In this document: positions 1-12,700 of the stretch, piece by piece | Layout: the number at the start of each line of letters is the position of its first letter | Position numbering within the stretch: the stretch's first letter is position 1 | Source of the DNA: Tetragonia tetragonoides | Lineage: Eukaryota > Streptophyta > Magnoliopsida > Caryophyllales > Aizoaceae | Reading direction: 5' to 3' | NCBI GenBank assembly: GCA_038025085.1 | Contig: CM076148.1 | Location: 4,929,501-4,993,500, forward strand | DNA: 64,000 bases | Program-made: the position numbers and the translations under genes | The notes under the pieces: model-generated | The model's input: only the letters and a program-made list of their open reading frames with translations | Databases searched by the model: none | What the model was told of the DNA's origin: nothing

Positions 1-858
1 GGGGGGGCTTCATCCACTGCTTTGTTGTATCATTGGGTCTACTATTTGTTATCTTTCCATCACTATTATCCTTGTAAGACATGGAATATTGTCCTCTTCA
101 AATAGATCACTGCTACTTGTTTGAATATTAGGCATAGCTACCGCTACAGAGCAGTTTGGTAACTCTACAGAAATTTTATTGAGTTGAATGTGTTCCTGCT
201 GGGCACTGTTGTGTGTGAAGCTCTAAGCTTTAATCTCCTTCACTCCCTACCTGTCTTATAAAAAGTTCCCATGTGATCAATTGGTTTGCGATTTATTCAC
301 CTTGTTAAGTTTAGGATGCTGCATCTTAATTGATGTTACTCTAAATAAATTGTAATGAATTTGGGCATGCTTCTATATAAGCCAAAAATGGGGGGAAAAG
401 TATGTCTAAAAGAATCCTTATGGTAGGGGTCCTAATATTGTGCGATTATTTCTTGAAACAAGATCCTGGGTCTGCAATTTCTATCAGGGCGGTAATTGAT
501 AACGTGTTTAGCCTCTCTGTGAGACTGTACGAAATATCTTTTAATGACATTGTTCTAGATAAGAATGCTATACAAATTTCTATGGAATATTATTCTATAT
601 CAAGGTGGGATAAGTCAAAAGGTTATTTATCAATTTTTAAGTCAAAAGGGGGTAGCTCAGTTGGTAAGACTCCTGAGAAGTATTTCAGAGGTCCCAGGTT
701 CGAGTCCCCTCACTCGAGGTTTTCCTGGTTGTTAACTTCAGGGCCTATGAGATTAACCAAGCAAAAAACTTGGATACCCATGTTATCTAATTTTTTCTTT
801 TTTGGTGTTATTATTTCGTTGCTGTTCTTTCTAGCATTAATATTTCTTCAATTTTCAG
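1..858. other. Intronic or upstream sequence of the SNF2 gene
   Basis: No exon is recognisable here. The stretch is T-rich and ends in a polypyrimidine tract and CAG acceptor just before base 859, so it is most simply an intron of the helicase gene whose earlier exons lie left of the window. It contains a tRNA-like segment, listed separately. Confidence 0.6.
652..730 (+). repeat. tRNA-like segment (SINE or tRNA pseudogene remnant)
   Basis: A box-A-like TAGCTCAGTTGGTA is followed about 35 bases later by a box-B-like GGTTCGAGTCC, the internal Pol III promoter layout of tRNAs and tRNA-derived SINEs. The anticodon arm does not fold convincingly and the acceptor ends do not pair well, so it is not called as a functional tRNA. 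No clear poly(A) tail or target duplication was seen. Confidence 0.4.
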
Positions 859-3800
859 GCTTATGCGGCATCTGGAACTGTTCAACAAAATTATGTCAAC
901 ATACTTTTGTTGCTCTTACGGCTTCGGCAAGCATGTGATCATCCTCTGCTTGTCCGGGGATATGGCGCTAGCTCAGTTTTGAAATCATCCATTCATATGG
1001 CAAAGAAGCTTTCGCAGGAACAGCAAACTTGTCTTTTGAATTGCTTGGAAGCTTCGTTGGCTCTTTGCCGCATATGCAATGTATGTAAAGCTGTGTTTGT
1101 TAAATCTCTTCTCTTGATCCACTTTCATGTTGAACTTGACAGAAGTTTATTTATGGGTTTTTTTTTTATGATGGGAGGTGCTTGCTGTTGACTCTAAATG
1201 CCCCGGAGCAGAAAGAGTTTTTGCACTTGTGTAGTCACTAGTCAGGTAGATTAGATGGCTTCCATCACCAGACAATTTCTCCCATGTGCATTACTATGTT
1301 AACCAATATAGCAGCAGTGTTATCTTGTATGTATAGCTTTTGTGCAGAAACCAAGGTAGCACGAGTACGGGTACGCGGACACTGGACACGCGGATACGGG
1401 ACACGGGACACGCCAATTCTCAAAATCCCGAATACGCGGACACGTCAAAGAAAAAAATAAATAAATAATTTTTTTTAAAAAAAACAGAAAAATGAAAGAA
1501 TGAAAGAAATAACATAGAAAATGAAATGAAGCAGAAAAATAATCAGAGAACACGAAGAAGAGAGAGGAGAAGAAGGAAGAGAGGAAATCAGAAAAATTAC
1601 ATGGAGATGAAGGAAGGAAGACATCACAGGAGAGGAACTCAAATCAGCAAGCAAAGAACATGGAGATTGTGCCTTGAAGATGGAGAGAGAGAGATAACAA
1701 TAGGCAGTAGCAAGAAAATGTAGGCAGGAAGAAGTTTTAGGGCTTAAAAATTAAAAAAAACACTATTTATTTTTTATTTTTATTTTTCTGGGTGGAAATA
1801 CTTAGGTGGCGTGTCCTGTGCCATGTCCAAGTGGTTGACCGTGTCCCTTGCCATGTCCAAATCCCATTGCCTTGTCCTGCTTTCTTGGACACGCCTGAGG
1901 ACGTGTCCAATGTGTGTCCTACGCGTGTCCGTGTCCAGTACGTATTGGACACGTGACACGGCACCCTTTAGGCGTGTCCGTGCTTCCTTGGTAGAAACTG
2001 ATGATGATGTACCTCTATGTTGTTTGGCTTGAGTATCTACTGGTACTCTTCATGCTGGTTCTCACTAGTGAAAAAAAATAATTCTTTCGTTGAACAGAGA
2101 GTAATATTGTTTGGGTTAATTAATCAAGTTCTTGGTTAATAGAATATCCTGGTGGTGATTGTGTCTGTCCCGAATTTTCTTAGTCCCATTCTTTGGGTCT
2201 GTATTACAGTTTAAATTGTTTGAAGAACTTTATGGTTAAATAGATTAGATTTTCTTTTGTTAGATAAGGAGAAGTTTTAGCTAATGGGGCTTTTAGGAGT
2301 TATTCCATTACTCACATCCAGCGTAACTGGGCTGGATTAATTTGTATCTAGGCTCTTATTGGAGGACAACTTGTCCTTCTTTGCTGTACTTTTTGACAAT
2401 TGATCAATACATGCTTTCTCTTGATCTAAAGTTTTTTTTATTAATCAAATCTATTGCTGATGACGTGGCTAATTACTGATAATGTTGCAGGATCCGCCGG
2501 AGGATGCTGTTGTCAGTATCTGTGGTCATGTATTCTGCAATCAGTGCATTTCTGAGCGTCTTTCAAGTGATGACTATCCATGCCCTGCAACAAATTGCAA
2601 GTCTCAGCTAAACGTGTCCTCGGTTTTCTCCATAGAAACATTAAGGAGCTGTCTTTCTGATCAGATCTGTCCGGATGGTACTAATACATATTCTGCTTCC
2701 GAGTCTTCTGACCAAAAAGAGTTGGTTGAACCTCGACCATCTGCTCATCTTGACTCGTCCAAGCTGAAGGCAGCTCTTGATGTCCTTCAATCACTGTCTA
2801 AACCTAAGCCTTCTATTTCCAGTGATATCTTAATGGAACCTGTTCTTACTAATGGTACTCTTTTGGACAAATACATTTCTACACCTTCTGCGCCAGAAAT
2901 TAAAAGCTCTGATGCAAGCAATGGTACGGGTAACACTGTTACTGTGGTGAAGGAGAAGGCAATTGTTTTCTCTCAGTGGACGAGGATGTTAGATCTTCTT
3001 GAAACTTGTTTGAAGGAGTCTTCTATTCAGTACAGGCGACTGGATGGAACTATGTCTGTTGTTGCTCGTGATAAAGCTGTGAAAGATTTTAACACACTTC
3101 CAGAGGTTTGGCTAGTACTTACATTTGCTTTTTAATGCATATATTCTCTCTCTCTCTCTCTCCCCCCATTATCATCTATTGGTCAAAAAAAGAAAAGAAA
3201 AAGAACATGTATGTTTTGAACTGAGTGCGTCAAAATTTCTTTTCATGTTTATCCCCAAGTTCCTCTTCTGACTCCAGCTGTAGGTTCCAGCTTTCTTTTT
3301 AAATGGGAACTACAAGAGTTTGTCCACATTTGTGGTTCCTGTGCTTAAGAAAGAAGCAGAATAAGGGATCATGTCATTGATAAATTTATTTTAATTATTG
3401 CCAATTTTAGCTTGATTGAAATCATTAACTGCACAATTCACGGGGACACTAAAATAGGGGCGATAGGACAATGAAATGGGAGGGTTGTATAGCGTGTTCA
3501 TCTCGCGGCCACAATACAGCATGGGAGGCGGTCATGATAAAATTGAGGCTTTTTCCCGTTATAAATCATGTTCCCTGTTTTGTGTCCTTGTTTGTGTTAC
3601 GTTCGTAACCAAATAAAATGACTTTGCACTCAATATTGTAACATCGACTTAGTTTAAAATAAAGCAGGGTCATTGGAAATTGCCATTAGTGCTATAAGCC
3701 TGCAATGGTTTGTATACCACTGGAAAGGAAAGGGGCAAGGGGAGATTAGTTTATTATAACTTAAAAGGCTGGGAAGTAAAAGGTGAGAGAATGACATGAG

Positions 3801-5690
3801 AGACGTGTGCAAAATGCCGGCAGTAAAGCTGGACTTGGAGATCAAGCCAGAGATGTCTTTCCAATGAGCAGGAGCACAAAGTTGCAAGGTGGAGATAGCA
3901 CAGGCTGTCTGAGAGAAGGTCAGTTGCCGGCAGGCCCAGAAAATCGAAATGGCTTGCTTTGCCGGAGAGAGAATGGCTAAACTGGAATCGTTTCTGTTTT
4001 GACCAGAATGTTTCCCCATTCTCGTGTGTGTGTGTGTGTGTGTGTGTAATTTGGCTTTTCATTTGTGAAATCTATTACACAAAAAAGAGGGTTGTGAAAT
4101 TTAGGCTTAATTTATTTTAATTTGTCATTTATCACAATAGAATGCAATGACTGGTACCGTAGTACATGAAGCCAGCCGTTTGCTGTTAGTAGCACCAATT
4201 GGATTGGCTTTGACAAATAAAGGGTGCTCATTTTGGGCAAGCTTTAATTTATCTCCTTTTTCATCTTTCCAGGTATCTGTTATGATAATGTCTTTAAAGG
4301 CGGCAAGTCTTGGGCTAAATATGGTTGCAGCTTGTCATGTCCTTCTTCTGGATCTTTGGTGGAATCCTACTACGGAGGATCAAGCAATTGACAGAGCTCA
4401 TCGGATCGGACAGACACGTCCGGTTACAGTTGTGAGACTGACTGTGAAAGATACGGTTGAGGATCGAATCTTAGCTCTTCAGGTATTTTAGTTTTCAGTT
4501 CCACACTTTGCAAGGCATTTATTTAATTATTTTGACATGTTATAATAGTCAACATATTTTAGTTGTGGTACTCAAGTCACACATTTTGTTATTGCTTGTA
4601 GACTTCCTTTCCTCTCATCAGGTTTTTTGCTTGAAATATTTGTTATTTCATTTTTCAGTCCCACATTCCACAATGTAGGATATCATTTTCTTGTTCGCTT
4701 ATTCTTCTTTTTGTGGTTCCCCCTTGTGTATTCTGATTGCTCTCTTGAATTGTTGAAAACTGTTGTTGGAGAACCTGTGTAGCTCCCTTAATAGATGAGG
4801 GAGGGCACTCATTATTGTGATCAAGCACTGTTTATGTCTTGGGTGTTGATACAGTGAGATTTTATGTCATGTGTTCTAGAAGGGAATAGACGGTCATTTT
4901 TTTTTGTAAATGTATGTGACTTGAGGCAAATCTCTGTGAGTCGTCTACGAGCCGTTGCTCAACCCAGTTCCTCCTGCCCTTTCTTTTGGACTCTTATGTC
5001 TTCCATGCTGCTTTAGCATTGTTCCTCTACTCTGCAACTAGTATTTGAGTCTCTTACATGTTCCAATATTCATTCTGGCTTCCTAATCGCTTGGTTAGAG
5101 TGGAGAACATGAGGGGGGCTGTTCCACCATCACTGAAAAGTATTCTTTATATGTTATTCTGGTTTGAATGTCTGGTAAATTCAGTGTTATCATTATATGT
5201 GCATGTCTACTTATCTTGGATTCGTAGAGAAGGCGTTTATTGTCTGAATATTTGGACTCGCAATTCATTCACTCAGATTCCTAAAATTCCCTTTAAAGGG
5301 GCTGCTATCTTTCCATTCAAATTGTTTTAAACTTTTAACCCAAAACTTCAAGACAGCATACATACTGCCTGCTTATTTTTTTATTTTTACATTCGATTGG
5401 CTTCAGGAATGTTTATAGTCTTCTTGATCTGTTCTTTTGCCAAGATATGGCTTAAGTCTTTTTTTTCCCCTGTTTGGACATTTCTTGCTCAGCTGGAAGT
5501 GGTAGCTTTTGATGTTAAATCTTATGTTGGCATGTTCAAAGCTGCGAGTGTATGCTTACTTAGCCATGATATCTTGGATGTGCAGCAAAAGAAGAGAGAG
5601 TTGGTTGCTTCTGCTTTTGGTGAAGATGAAACGGGTAGTCGTCAGACTCGCCTTACGGTGGATGACTTGAAATACTTGTTTATGGCTTAA
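859..5690 (+). CDS. CHR28: SNF2-family helicase with RING finger, 3' part (CHR27/CHR28 / FRG type)
   Basis: Nuclear ATP-dependent chromatin remodeller of the Rad5/16-like branch; in Arabidopsis this family is linked to small-RNA-directed silencing (family knowledge). Five in-frame exons are visible: 859-1080, 2491-3105, 4273-4482 and 5586-5690, the first four-way junctions giving about 383 codons; the listed four exons are those with clear GT-AG borders, and earlier exons lie off the left edge. The first carries a core-helicase segment ([15 protein letters not shown]). The first and second form a C3HC4 RING finger (CRICN then CGHVFCNQC). The second ends in the start of the helicase C domain ([17 protein letters not shown]), and the third has motifs V-VI ([25 protein letters not shown]). 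The last ends [10 protein letters not shown] then TAA, the conserved family C terminus. No lesion is seen in these exons, so it is probably functional. The exact paralogue is inferred. Confidence 0.88.
1350..1992. mobile_element. Non-autonomous inverted-repeat element (MITE) in an SNF2 intron
   Basis: The ends pair as ACCAAGGTAGCACG at the left and the complement of ACCAAGGAAGCACG at the right. AGAA flanks both sides (1346-1349 and 1993-1996), a possible 4-bp target duplication. The ends are dense in GACACG/CGTGTCC words (1377-1445 and 1806-1985), while the middle is purine-rich filler with no coding sequence. It lies wholly inside the intron 1081-2490. The superfamily is not identified. Confidence 0.6.
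3106..4272 (+). other. SNF2 intron with a (GT)12 microsatellite
   Basis: Intron between the second and third exons seen here, GTTTGG donor and TTTCCAG acceptor. It has a CT-rich tract near 3145-3165 and a clean (GT)12 run at 4024-4047. Short open frames on either strand here have no recognisable domain. Confidence 0.6.
4483..5585 (+). other. Last intron of the SNF2 gene
   Basis: T-rich intron with donor GTATTT and acceptor GTGCAG. Nothing coding or repetitive is recognised in it. Confidence 0.6.
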
Positions 5691-6839
5691 AATACTTGGT
5701 GCTGTTGCTGGTATCAAATATACATGTTGGCTAACCACACTTTGGCTTCTTTTCTTTAGAGTTGAGATCAATCCCTGACTATAGTTGACAGCAATTAAAA
5801 GAGTAGGAACTTGAGAAGTATAGGATAGTCTTTTGCAGGAGAGTAAATGATTCATTTTTTTCACATATTGGTGATATCCATGATTTTTGTACAGTCCAGC
5901 CATATTAGTTATTAGAAAACAGGGATCTGGAGAAGCAATTGGTGAAGTATTTTTGTCCAATCTGTAAATGATAGTTCCATTTGTCAAGGTTTCAATTAAG
6001 ATCACTTATATAGTTGGAAGTTTATAACTTTTGTGTTGGTAGGCTGAGGTTATTACAGGATTTCGTTTCGCCCTGATGTATATATAAGCAAGAGATCGTT
6101 ACATCCAAGCATATGGCCATTGGTTCTGATATGCATGGGTGCTTGTTGATGTGATACTGAGTAAAGACCAAGTTAAGTTCATTGCAACTTTAATTCTGCA
6201 ACACCATCTTTGATTTTTTTGCTGCACTTTTCTTCTCCTTGGATGTCCTTGGCAGACTTGTATTGGCTCTATTTAACGAGAGATTATTGCATCTCCTATT
6301 TAGCAGGTCTCTTTAGGTATTGTTTTTCTATTTTCCAACCAGCCATGATGTTTGCATGTTACTTATTAGTAAAACAAGGGTCACTGACTCACTGCTCATA
6401 ATAGGTGAACCAATTCGTCTCACAGATGCAGAAAAAAGCACCATTTTATAACAGTGAATTTTGATTCTGGTCAATATTCCCATTTCAATTGTGCTGTCTT
6501 TTTTCTTAAATGGGTTACTATGTCAAGTAAACAGATATTTTGGGTTATGGATTTATTGGTGGGAAATTGGGTATAATTGGAATGCAAAGAAAAAAAGATA
6601 AAACCCCAAAAAAAAAAAATATAAGGACACTTACGTAAAACTTTTTTTCTCTCAAAATTTAACGCAATATTACCCATACTAGTAACTAAAAAAATAATGT
6701 CATTTAGGTTGCATTAATCGAAATGTTATTTTTGAGGTGAGACTATTTTTATCATACGTTTCGTAAGGTGATTCCACGCTTTCTCAATACTAGTTTTGCA
6801 TGTTATTAGTAGCTTTTGTACAGCAGCTATCAAGAAAGC
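5691..6839. other. 3' flank of the SNF2 gene and spacer
   Basis: The first few hundred bases presumably hold the 3' UTR and polyadenylation region. Apart from A/T-rich tracts near 6590-6660, no gene or repeat is recognised. Confidence 0.5.
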
Positions 6840-6910
6840 GGTCCTATGGTCTAGTGGTTAGGACATTGGACTCTGAATCCAGTAACCCGAGTTCAAATCT
6901 CGGTAGGACC
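6840..6910 (+). tRNA. trnQ-CUG: tRNA-Gln (anticodon CTG)
   Basis: Folds as a standard 71-base cloverleaf. The acceptor stem pairs GGTCCTA with TAGGACC. Box A is TGGTCTAGTGGTTA and box B is GAGTTCAAATC. The seven-base anticodon loop CTCTGAA places CTG at 6873-6875, reading the CAG codon. No intron. A T6 run begins right after base 6910 and should act as the Pol III terminator. The gene sits alone between the SNF2 and hydrolase genes. Confidence 0.93.
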
Positions 6911-7515
6911 TTTTTTGTGTAACTGTATCCATCTATTTTTAAGGACAGATCACGTACAACTAGTACTAATGGTGACCATTGATTGCAAAACTTAAGTTTT
7001 ACTAAAGCATCTGTAACTTACAGACTGAAAAATGGTAACATAACATTTTAGCTGATCTGCCATCTCTTTAGCTGATCTGCTACTGCTAAACATTTCCTGG
7101 CTAAGCAGTTTTGCCACTTTTAGCATATCAACCAAATGCCAATCCATTTGAATGTTTGATTAAAAGAAATATTGGCATATATGTAACTGGATAGATAGTT
7201 ACACTAGCGAATAGCGATTGGAGTGTTCGTTTAGGCGTGCTGAGGAACCAAGGATTGATGCCATTGACATGCAAAGTGCAATTTCAGCACTGCACAATCA
7301 TGGTAGATACTTAAGAAGCTCAAAAGCAGCGCAAAGCAGGGGCTTGCAAACTAGTATACAATAACCAAGGCGGAAAGCATATGAATATGATACAATCAAA
7401 GATCATTCACCAAAATAAAACTGTTAATTGCAATGACAATTACAACTTGATTTTTCAGTGTTTACAAATCAATGAACACACAAGCTAAACAATCAAATCT
7501 TCTGAATCCCAGCCC
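6911..7515. other. Spacer and probable 3' UTR of the hydrolase gene
   Basis: Contains the Pol III T-run after the tRNA, then unremarkable sequence. The part next to 7516 is probably the 3' UTR of the minus-strand hydrolase. A short direct repeat (TTTAGCTGATCTGC) occurs near 7048 and 7068. Confidence 0.5.
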
Positions 7516-8490
7516 TCATTGAGTTTCCCCTTTGCATCTACTACTCAGCCAATCCAGTATGTCATTCCTAACCAACTCTATATTTTCATCAAGCTCCCCA
7601 AACAGCAAAGAATGCAGCATTCCATCATAGATCTTAATCGTCTTATCCTCGCTTTTCGCCTCCTCATACAGCTCCCTGCTAACATTAGGATCAGTGACCA
7701 AATCCGCGCTACCATGTAGCACAATGAATGGCATTGTAACATCACCCAATTTCACACTCAAATAATCAGTAACTCTAAGTAACTCAATCACAGTCCCTAA
7801 TCTTGGTTTTCCCTCATATCTTAGAGGATTCATAAGAGCAATTCTTTTCTTTTCAGGGACCTTAATACACTTATCCAAAATATCAGGTGTAGGTACAATA
7901 GGCAAAGTGGGCATAAATTTACCCACAAAAGTGAGAATTTCAGGAATTGGCCATCTGGGTCTGACTTTATCAGAAATTTTACACATGGGTGCTATCAAGA
8001 TTGCACCTTTAAACCCTTTAGGGTTCTTAAAATGGATCATCAAACAAATTGCTCCACCCATTGATTCTCCCCAGAGAAAAGAGGGCATAGATTGAAATTC
8101 TGGCAATTCCTTAATGGAATTGAAAAATGAAATACAATCATCAACAACAACATCAACATTAGGGACAAAAGCCTTGAGACCCTCAGATTGGCCATGACCA
8201 GGAAGGTCAAGGGCAAAACAGGCAAACCCATTTTGGGCAAGGAAAATTGGGGTTGCCTGGAAGGTCCAGCTGATGTCATTGCCATAGCCATGGACCATAC
8301 ACAGGAGACCACGTGGAGGAGAGAGAGGTTGCCATGATCTGGTGAAGAGGGTTTGACCTCTGGGTGAAGTGTAGAATGATTTGGTGGATTTGATGCCTTG
8401 TTGGGTGTAAAATTCTTCTTCTGGTGTTGTGCCCCAGTAATGAGGGAGAGATTCAGGGTTTTGATCACCATTTACTTGATCTTCTTTCAT
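7516..8490 (-). CDS. Monoacylglycerol lipase / caffeoylshikimate esterase-like hydrolase
   Basis: Single uninterrupted exon of 324 codons, the usual length of plant MAGL-like serine hydrolases. Family enzymes cleave monoacylglycerols or other ester substrates, and one branch hydrolyses caffeoyl shikimate in lignin synthesis. The N terminus has the family signature HYWGTTPEEEFYTQQG (residues 17-32). An HGYG oxyanion motif lies near 68, the nucleophile elbow GESMG at 141-145 (Ser143), and the likely acid and base are Asp263 (HGSADLVTDP) and His293 (DGMLHSLLFGE). No signal peptide or membrane segment is seen, so it is probably cytosolic or membrane-associated. The ATG at 8490 precedes the conserved N-terminal motif. 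Substrate cannot be fixed from sequence. Confidence 0.9.
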   Translation of the reverse strand: MKEDQVNGDQNPESLPHYWGTTPEEEFYTQQGIKSTKSFYTSPRGQTLFTRSWQPLSPPRGLLCMVHGYGNDISWTFQATPIFLAQNGFACFALDLPGHGQSEGLKAFVPNVDVVVDDCISFFNSIKELPEFQSMPSFLWGESMGGAICLMIHFKNPKGFKGAILIAPMCKISDKVRPRWPIPEILTFVGKFMPTLPIVPTPDILDKCIKVPEKKRIALMNPLRYEGKPRLGTVIELLRVTDYLSVKLGDVTMPFIVLHGSADLVTDPNVSRELYEEAKSEDKTIKIYDGMLHSLLFGELDENIELVRNDILDWLSSRCKGETQ

Positions 8491-9739
8491 TTCTAATGTC
8501 AGTAATGGGGTTTTCTGGGTTTGTGAAGAAATGAAGTTGATGTTGAAGAAAAGTTTGGATTTTGACTTGTGAGTTGTAACTTGCGAGTCTTTTGGTTCTT
8601 TACGCTGGTGTTGTGGGCAATGTGGGGTTTCTAGTGGTTTGGTGGGCTGGGAGACGGAAGAAGAGAAAGAAAAAGAGAATTTCCTTGTAATATAGGTGTG
8701 TTTTAATTAGGGGTCAGCAGAAAATTCGGGTACTCAATATTGAAATCAAAATTGATTCGGAATCGTTGGTTTTGAAATCGGAACTGTTCAATCAATTCCG
8801 ATTTCGATTCTCAAAAATATTCACAGTATAAAAATTTAAAGGGTAAAACATAATTATATATATTTTTTACCCTAAGTTGAAATAAAATAAGCATAATATT
8901 TCTCGTATACATGGTTTACTATATTATGGGATCTTGATTGCATATTTGATTATGGCACTTGACCACGTTAGTCATTATATATGTGAAATACAAAAACTCG
9001 TATGAGGCGGCCTAAAGGTAATGCCTCCTTTACGTCATATTTATGTCATGTTTAGCTATAGCGAGGGTATAACTTTGAGACGGTTTCATAAGAGTCCTTT
9101 TGTATGTGAAATACTGTACAAGTACGAATAATACAACAAGCTATATTTGTTTATTAGCGCCAGGGAAACACGTAAGATACTCATATAGTTATCACAAAAA
9201 CTCATTTGAGTCGGCCTTGTATAAACCTCTTTTGTATATCGACTTCTAGACTCCATCTTGAGACTTGAGTCATCCTCCCATTCCCTTTCCTTCCCCACTA
9301 GCACATTCAAAAGCTTGATATGCGAAGTTGTACTTAATTGAGGTATACTTTCTCCGTCTCGTGAAAATCTTTATATTAGTTTTTTTCACAGTCTTCAATA
9401 CACTACTTTGATTGTAGATAATTGCAATATTATGAATATATAAATTATTATTTCTCGAAATACTATTAAAAATGAAGCCAACAAAAGTATTTTTACATTA
9501 TAAATCTTTATATCTTTTGATATATTCATGGTCAAAGCTTGTAAATTTAGAACTTGAAAAAACTAGTGTAAAAGTTTTCACGGGACTGACGAAGTACTTA
9601 ATTGAGGCTCCATATGACCATGTATACATACAACAAGGTCCAAAAGGACATAAATAATGGCAAACTCAGCTTGACTACTATAGACATCAAATTACATTTG
9701 AGAAGCAAAAACCCAACTCCACTTGATCTGGAAACCGGT
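8491..9739. other. Hydrolase promoter region and degenerate repeats
   Basis: About 1.25 kb without a gene. The proximal 200 bases should contain the hydrolase 5' UTR and promoter. Around 8705-8830 a run of AATTCGG / TCGGAAT / GAAATCGG words starts next to a hAT-like TAGGGGTCAGCA, and 9000-9200 has GAGACGGTTT-type words common in plant MITE remnants. None has clear ends. Confidence 0.45.
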
Positions 9740-12700
9740 TCAGAGAACTGATAAGGTGCAATAATTTCGGCAAGTTATCATCCTTCCTTGATTATGTCCT
9801 AGAGATCGAAAGTGATGCATCCGAGGCGCCATAGCGAATGGTGATAATCTCCTAATATGATGGTGCTGCAAGCTTATCTTGCAATGAAAGTTGCTCAGTG
9901 AATTCTTCTTCTTTGGTTGAAAATGAAGTGGTAAAGGCTTTGGAGGGTGAAAATGAAGTGGTAAAGGCTTTGGAGGTTGAAAATGTTCCAAGGGCTCGTA
10001 AATGGCTTTGTTTATGTCACTAAGTAAAGAGTCATTTGAGTCAAAGTGGTTTCCTGAATTGAAAAACATTTGAAACACTTTCAAGCATGATAAGTGTAGC
10101 TTCTTGCATGATGTTGGCAAATTATTATCAAACTCTTCCATCAATGCATGTTCAAGCAACTTCATTTTCGTGTCGTCAAGTATACTTTGCACATAACCAA
10201 TTGCATCTTCAATGTTGGCATTTGGGTTTTCTTTTATGTATAGCAACACCGAATTGAATTTTCCCTCCTTTTGCTCCCTCTGCACAATTAGTCATACATG
10301 ATACCATTAGCTTCTAAACCTGAATAGTTTTAAAAAATACCGCGAAAAGTCAAATGGAAAGAAGAATATGGAACCAGAGGGATCGGAGTACGTAGTAATA
10401 ACTAATAGACATCCTACCTCATAGCTTTGAATGTCATTCAACAAACGACAAGACAACATGAGGAATTTGGTTATGTCTTCGTATCGATCAACATGATTAA
10501 CATTGTGAGGAGTTAAGCTTGGTGTCAAGAAAAATGAAGCTTGAAGAACAATTGCGTGCGCAGCAATAGACATCATGCCAGTTTCTAAGTAAGATCTCAT
10601 TGATGGAATTTGCCCTGTTTTGCTCCATGTTGCTTCCATTAGCCAAGAGGCAACTGTTCCAAACCACTTCAAAAAGAACAAGTATAGACACAAATTAGAC
10701 ACTTTATAGAACCATATATAATTACGAACGTAATCTAGTTAAATGCAAGATTTTGGTATGCTTACAATTTGTCGAAGATTATTAGTAATATCGATTTTGT
10801 GTTGATCAAAGTACTTCTCTGCCGTATCATTCACAAAATGATCGAGTGCATCAAAGAGGATCTTACTATGGCTGCTCAATCCTTTATTGCTCCACCTACA
10901 TCCCAGAGATAAAAATTTTGATCCATACAAAAAAATGAATTTCAATATGAACCTTCCTGTGTGAAAGAGCAATCTGTATGTAGCAATACCTTTGCACTGC
11001 TTTTGTAAGGATTTGCAGCTCTTCAAGTGATCCTCCCTTGTCGAAAAGATCGTCAGCAATTGTTACAAGCACCGCGCTCTTTGTAACAATTAATCGAACA
11101 TCAGAATCATGGGGCAAAGAAATGCTAGAGGCTACAGCAAAGTAGCAATATGCTGTCTTCTCTCGGGCAAATCCCATATCCATAAGACCCCAAGCCTTAG
11201 ACCACCTATCATGTGATTTAGAGAACAAAAATTATAAGAAAATAAAGGTAAATTCAATAAAACAATTCATAAATTACAGCCTAGCTTGCCATTACCTTAT
11301 GAGCTCTTCTAATTCTTTCTTGTAAATCTCTTGTCGATGCTTGTAATTTGCTTTAGCAAGTTGAAGCAAATCTATACTATCTAGACATGATATCCTGTTA
11401 TCATAAAAGTAAAAAGGTCTTTATTTTTTATTTTTTGAGACCTAAAATAATCATTGAAAAGAAAAACAAAGTTAGTTACTTTGGTTGAGTACCTATAAAA
11501 TGAGGCTTTTCCTAACCATAAAGGCCTCTCTTTGTTTGCTTCAATCCACTTCCTATGACCCAAATGCTCCATTCGAGCAATCCAAGGAGTAGAGATTTCA
11601 TGCCTAATCTGTTACGAGTTTACGACCAACAAAACATCTCACCTTTAGTGAACAAATCTATAATAGGAACCTAATTACTACAAGTATTCATTATGATGAA
11701 ACTTATATGTAGCCTTTTCATATAGGAAAAGCAAATTTAAATACCCCTTGTTGAAGAAATGGCCACATTACGATGTCATCGTGATATACATTCCTACTTT
11801 GGGAGCATCGTACGAGCAATCTTCTCGAAAACGATCTCAGATTTTGCAACTCTGTCTCTCCTATGAACATAAGATCAGTTGCTCTGTAGAGGCTGTAAAG
11901 CATGCTTGAGAACTTGTCATAGTTCTTTTCAATATGCTCAAGGGCAATTTTGTCATTTAGGAACCAACAAAGCTTCCCTATCAATATCATTAAGCAAAGA
12001 GTTACAAACTTTGGTTCAAGGAGAAACTGACAATTGCAAGTTTGCAACATGGGGGAGAAACTTACTTGGAGAAACTTCATAGCCTTTTAATCGAAGAAGT
12101 CGAAATGCTAAAGAATCCTTTAACTTATTTGTTGGTAATAACCCATTTTTTGATGGTCCTTGTGCATTGTATTGGCTGACGAACATTTAGAAATATCAAT
12201 TCAATGAAAAATTCTGGATAACCAAATTAATCATTTCAATGAAAAGGTTCATTTCATGTACAAACTACAAAATGTACCTATAGATGTGTTGCAATATCCC
12301 CTTAATCTCGTGGGAGAAATACTCGGACAGCCCTAATCTCTCCAATTGATTGACCATATAGAGCTTTATGCAATCAAGATCAATAGGAAACCTTGATGGA
12401 ACTACAAGGAGAGAAAACAATCACATAAATGTTATTGGTCATAGCAGTGACTTCACGATAGCATGGTCAATTATTTGCTAGCACATGTAATTTCGTCGTA
12501 TGTACTTAAATAAAAGACAAGTATCGTTCATTGTACCAGTGTAAGATTTTCCATCAAATGGAATTAAATAGATTTAGAAAGCGAATTATTAATGATGTGA
12601 TACAACATTCAAAGATCATGGGTTATTTGTGAATAATATGGAAAATGTGATTTCAAACCTCCACGAGTACATGAAGTTGGTAGAAAGTGATGAAGGTATG

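Noticed and set aside
402..938. 178-codon plus-strand frame
   Set aside because: It crosses the intron acceptor at 858 and the tRNA-like segment, and its end is in a frame different from the helicase exon.
3654..4062. Two overlapping minus-strand frames of about 100-120 codons
   Set aside because: Inside an intron of the SNF2 gene; one runs through the GT repeat. No domain.
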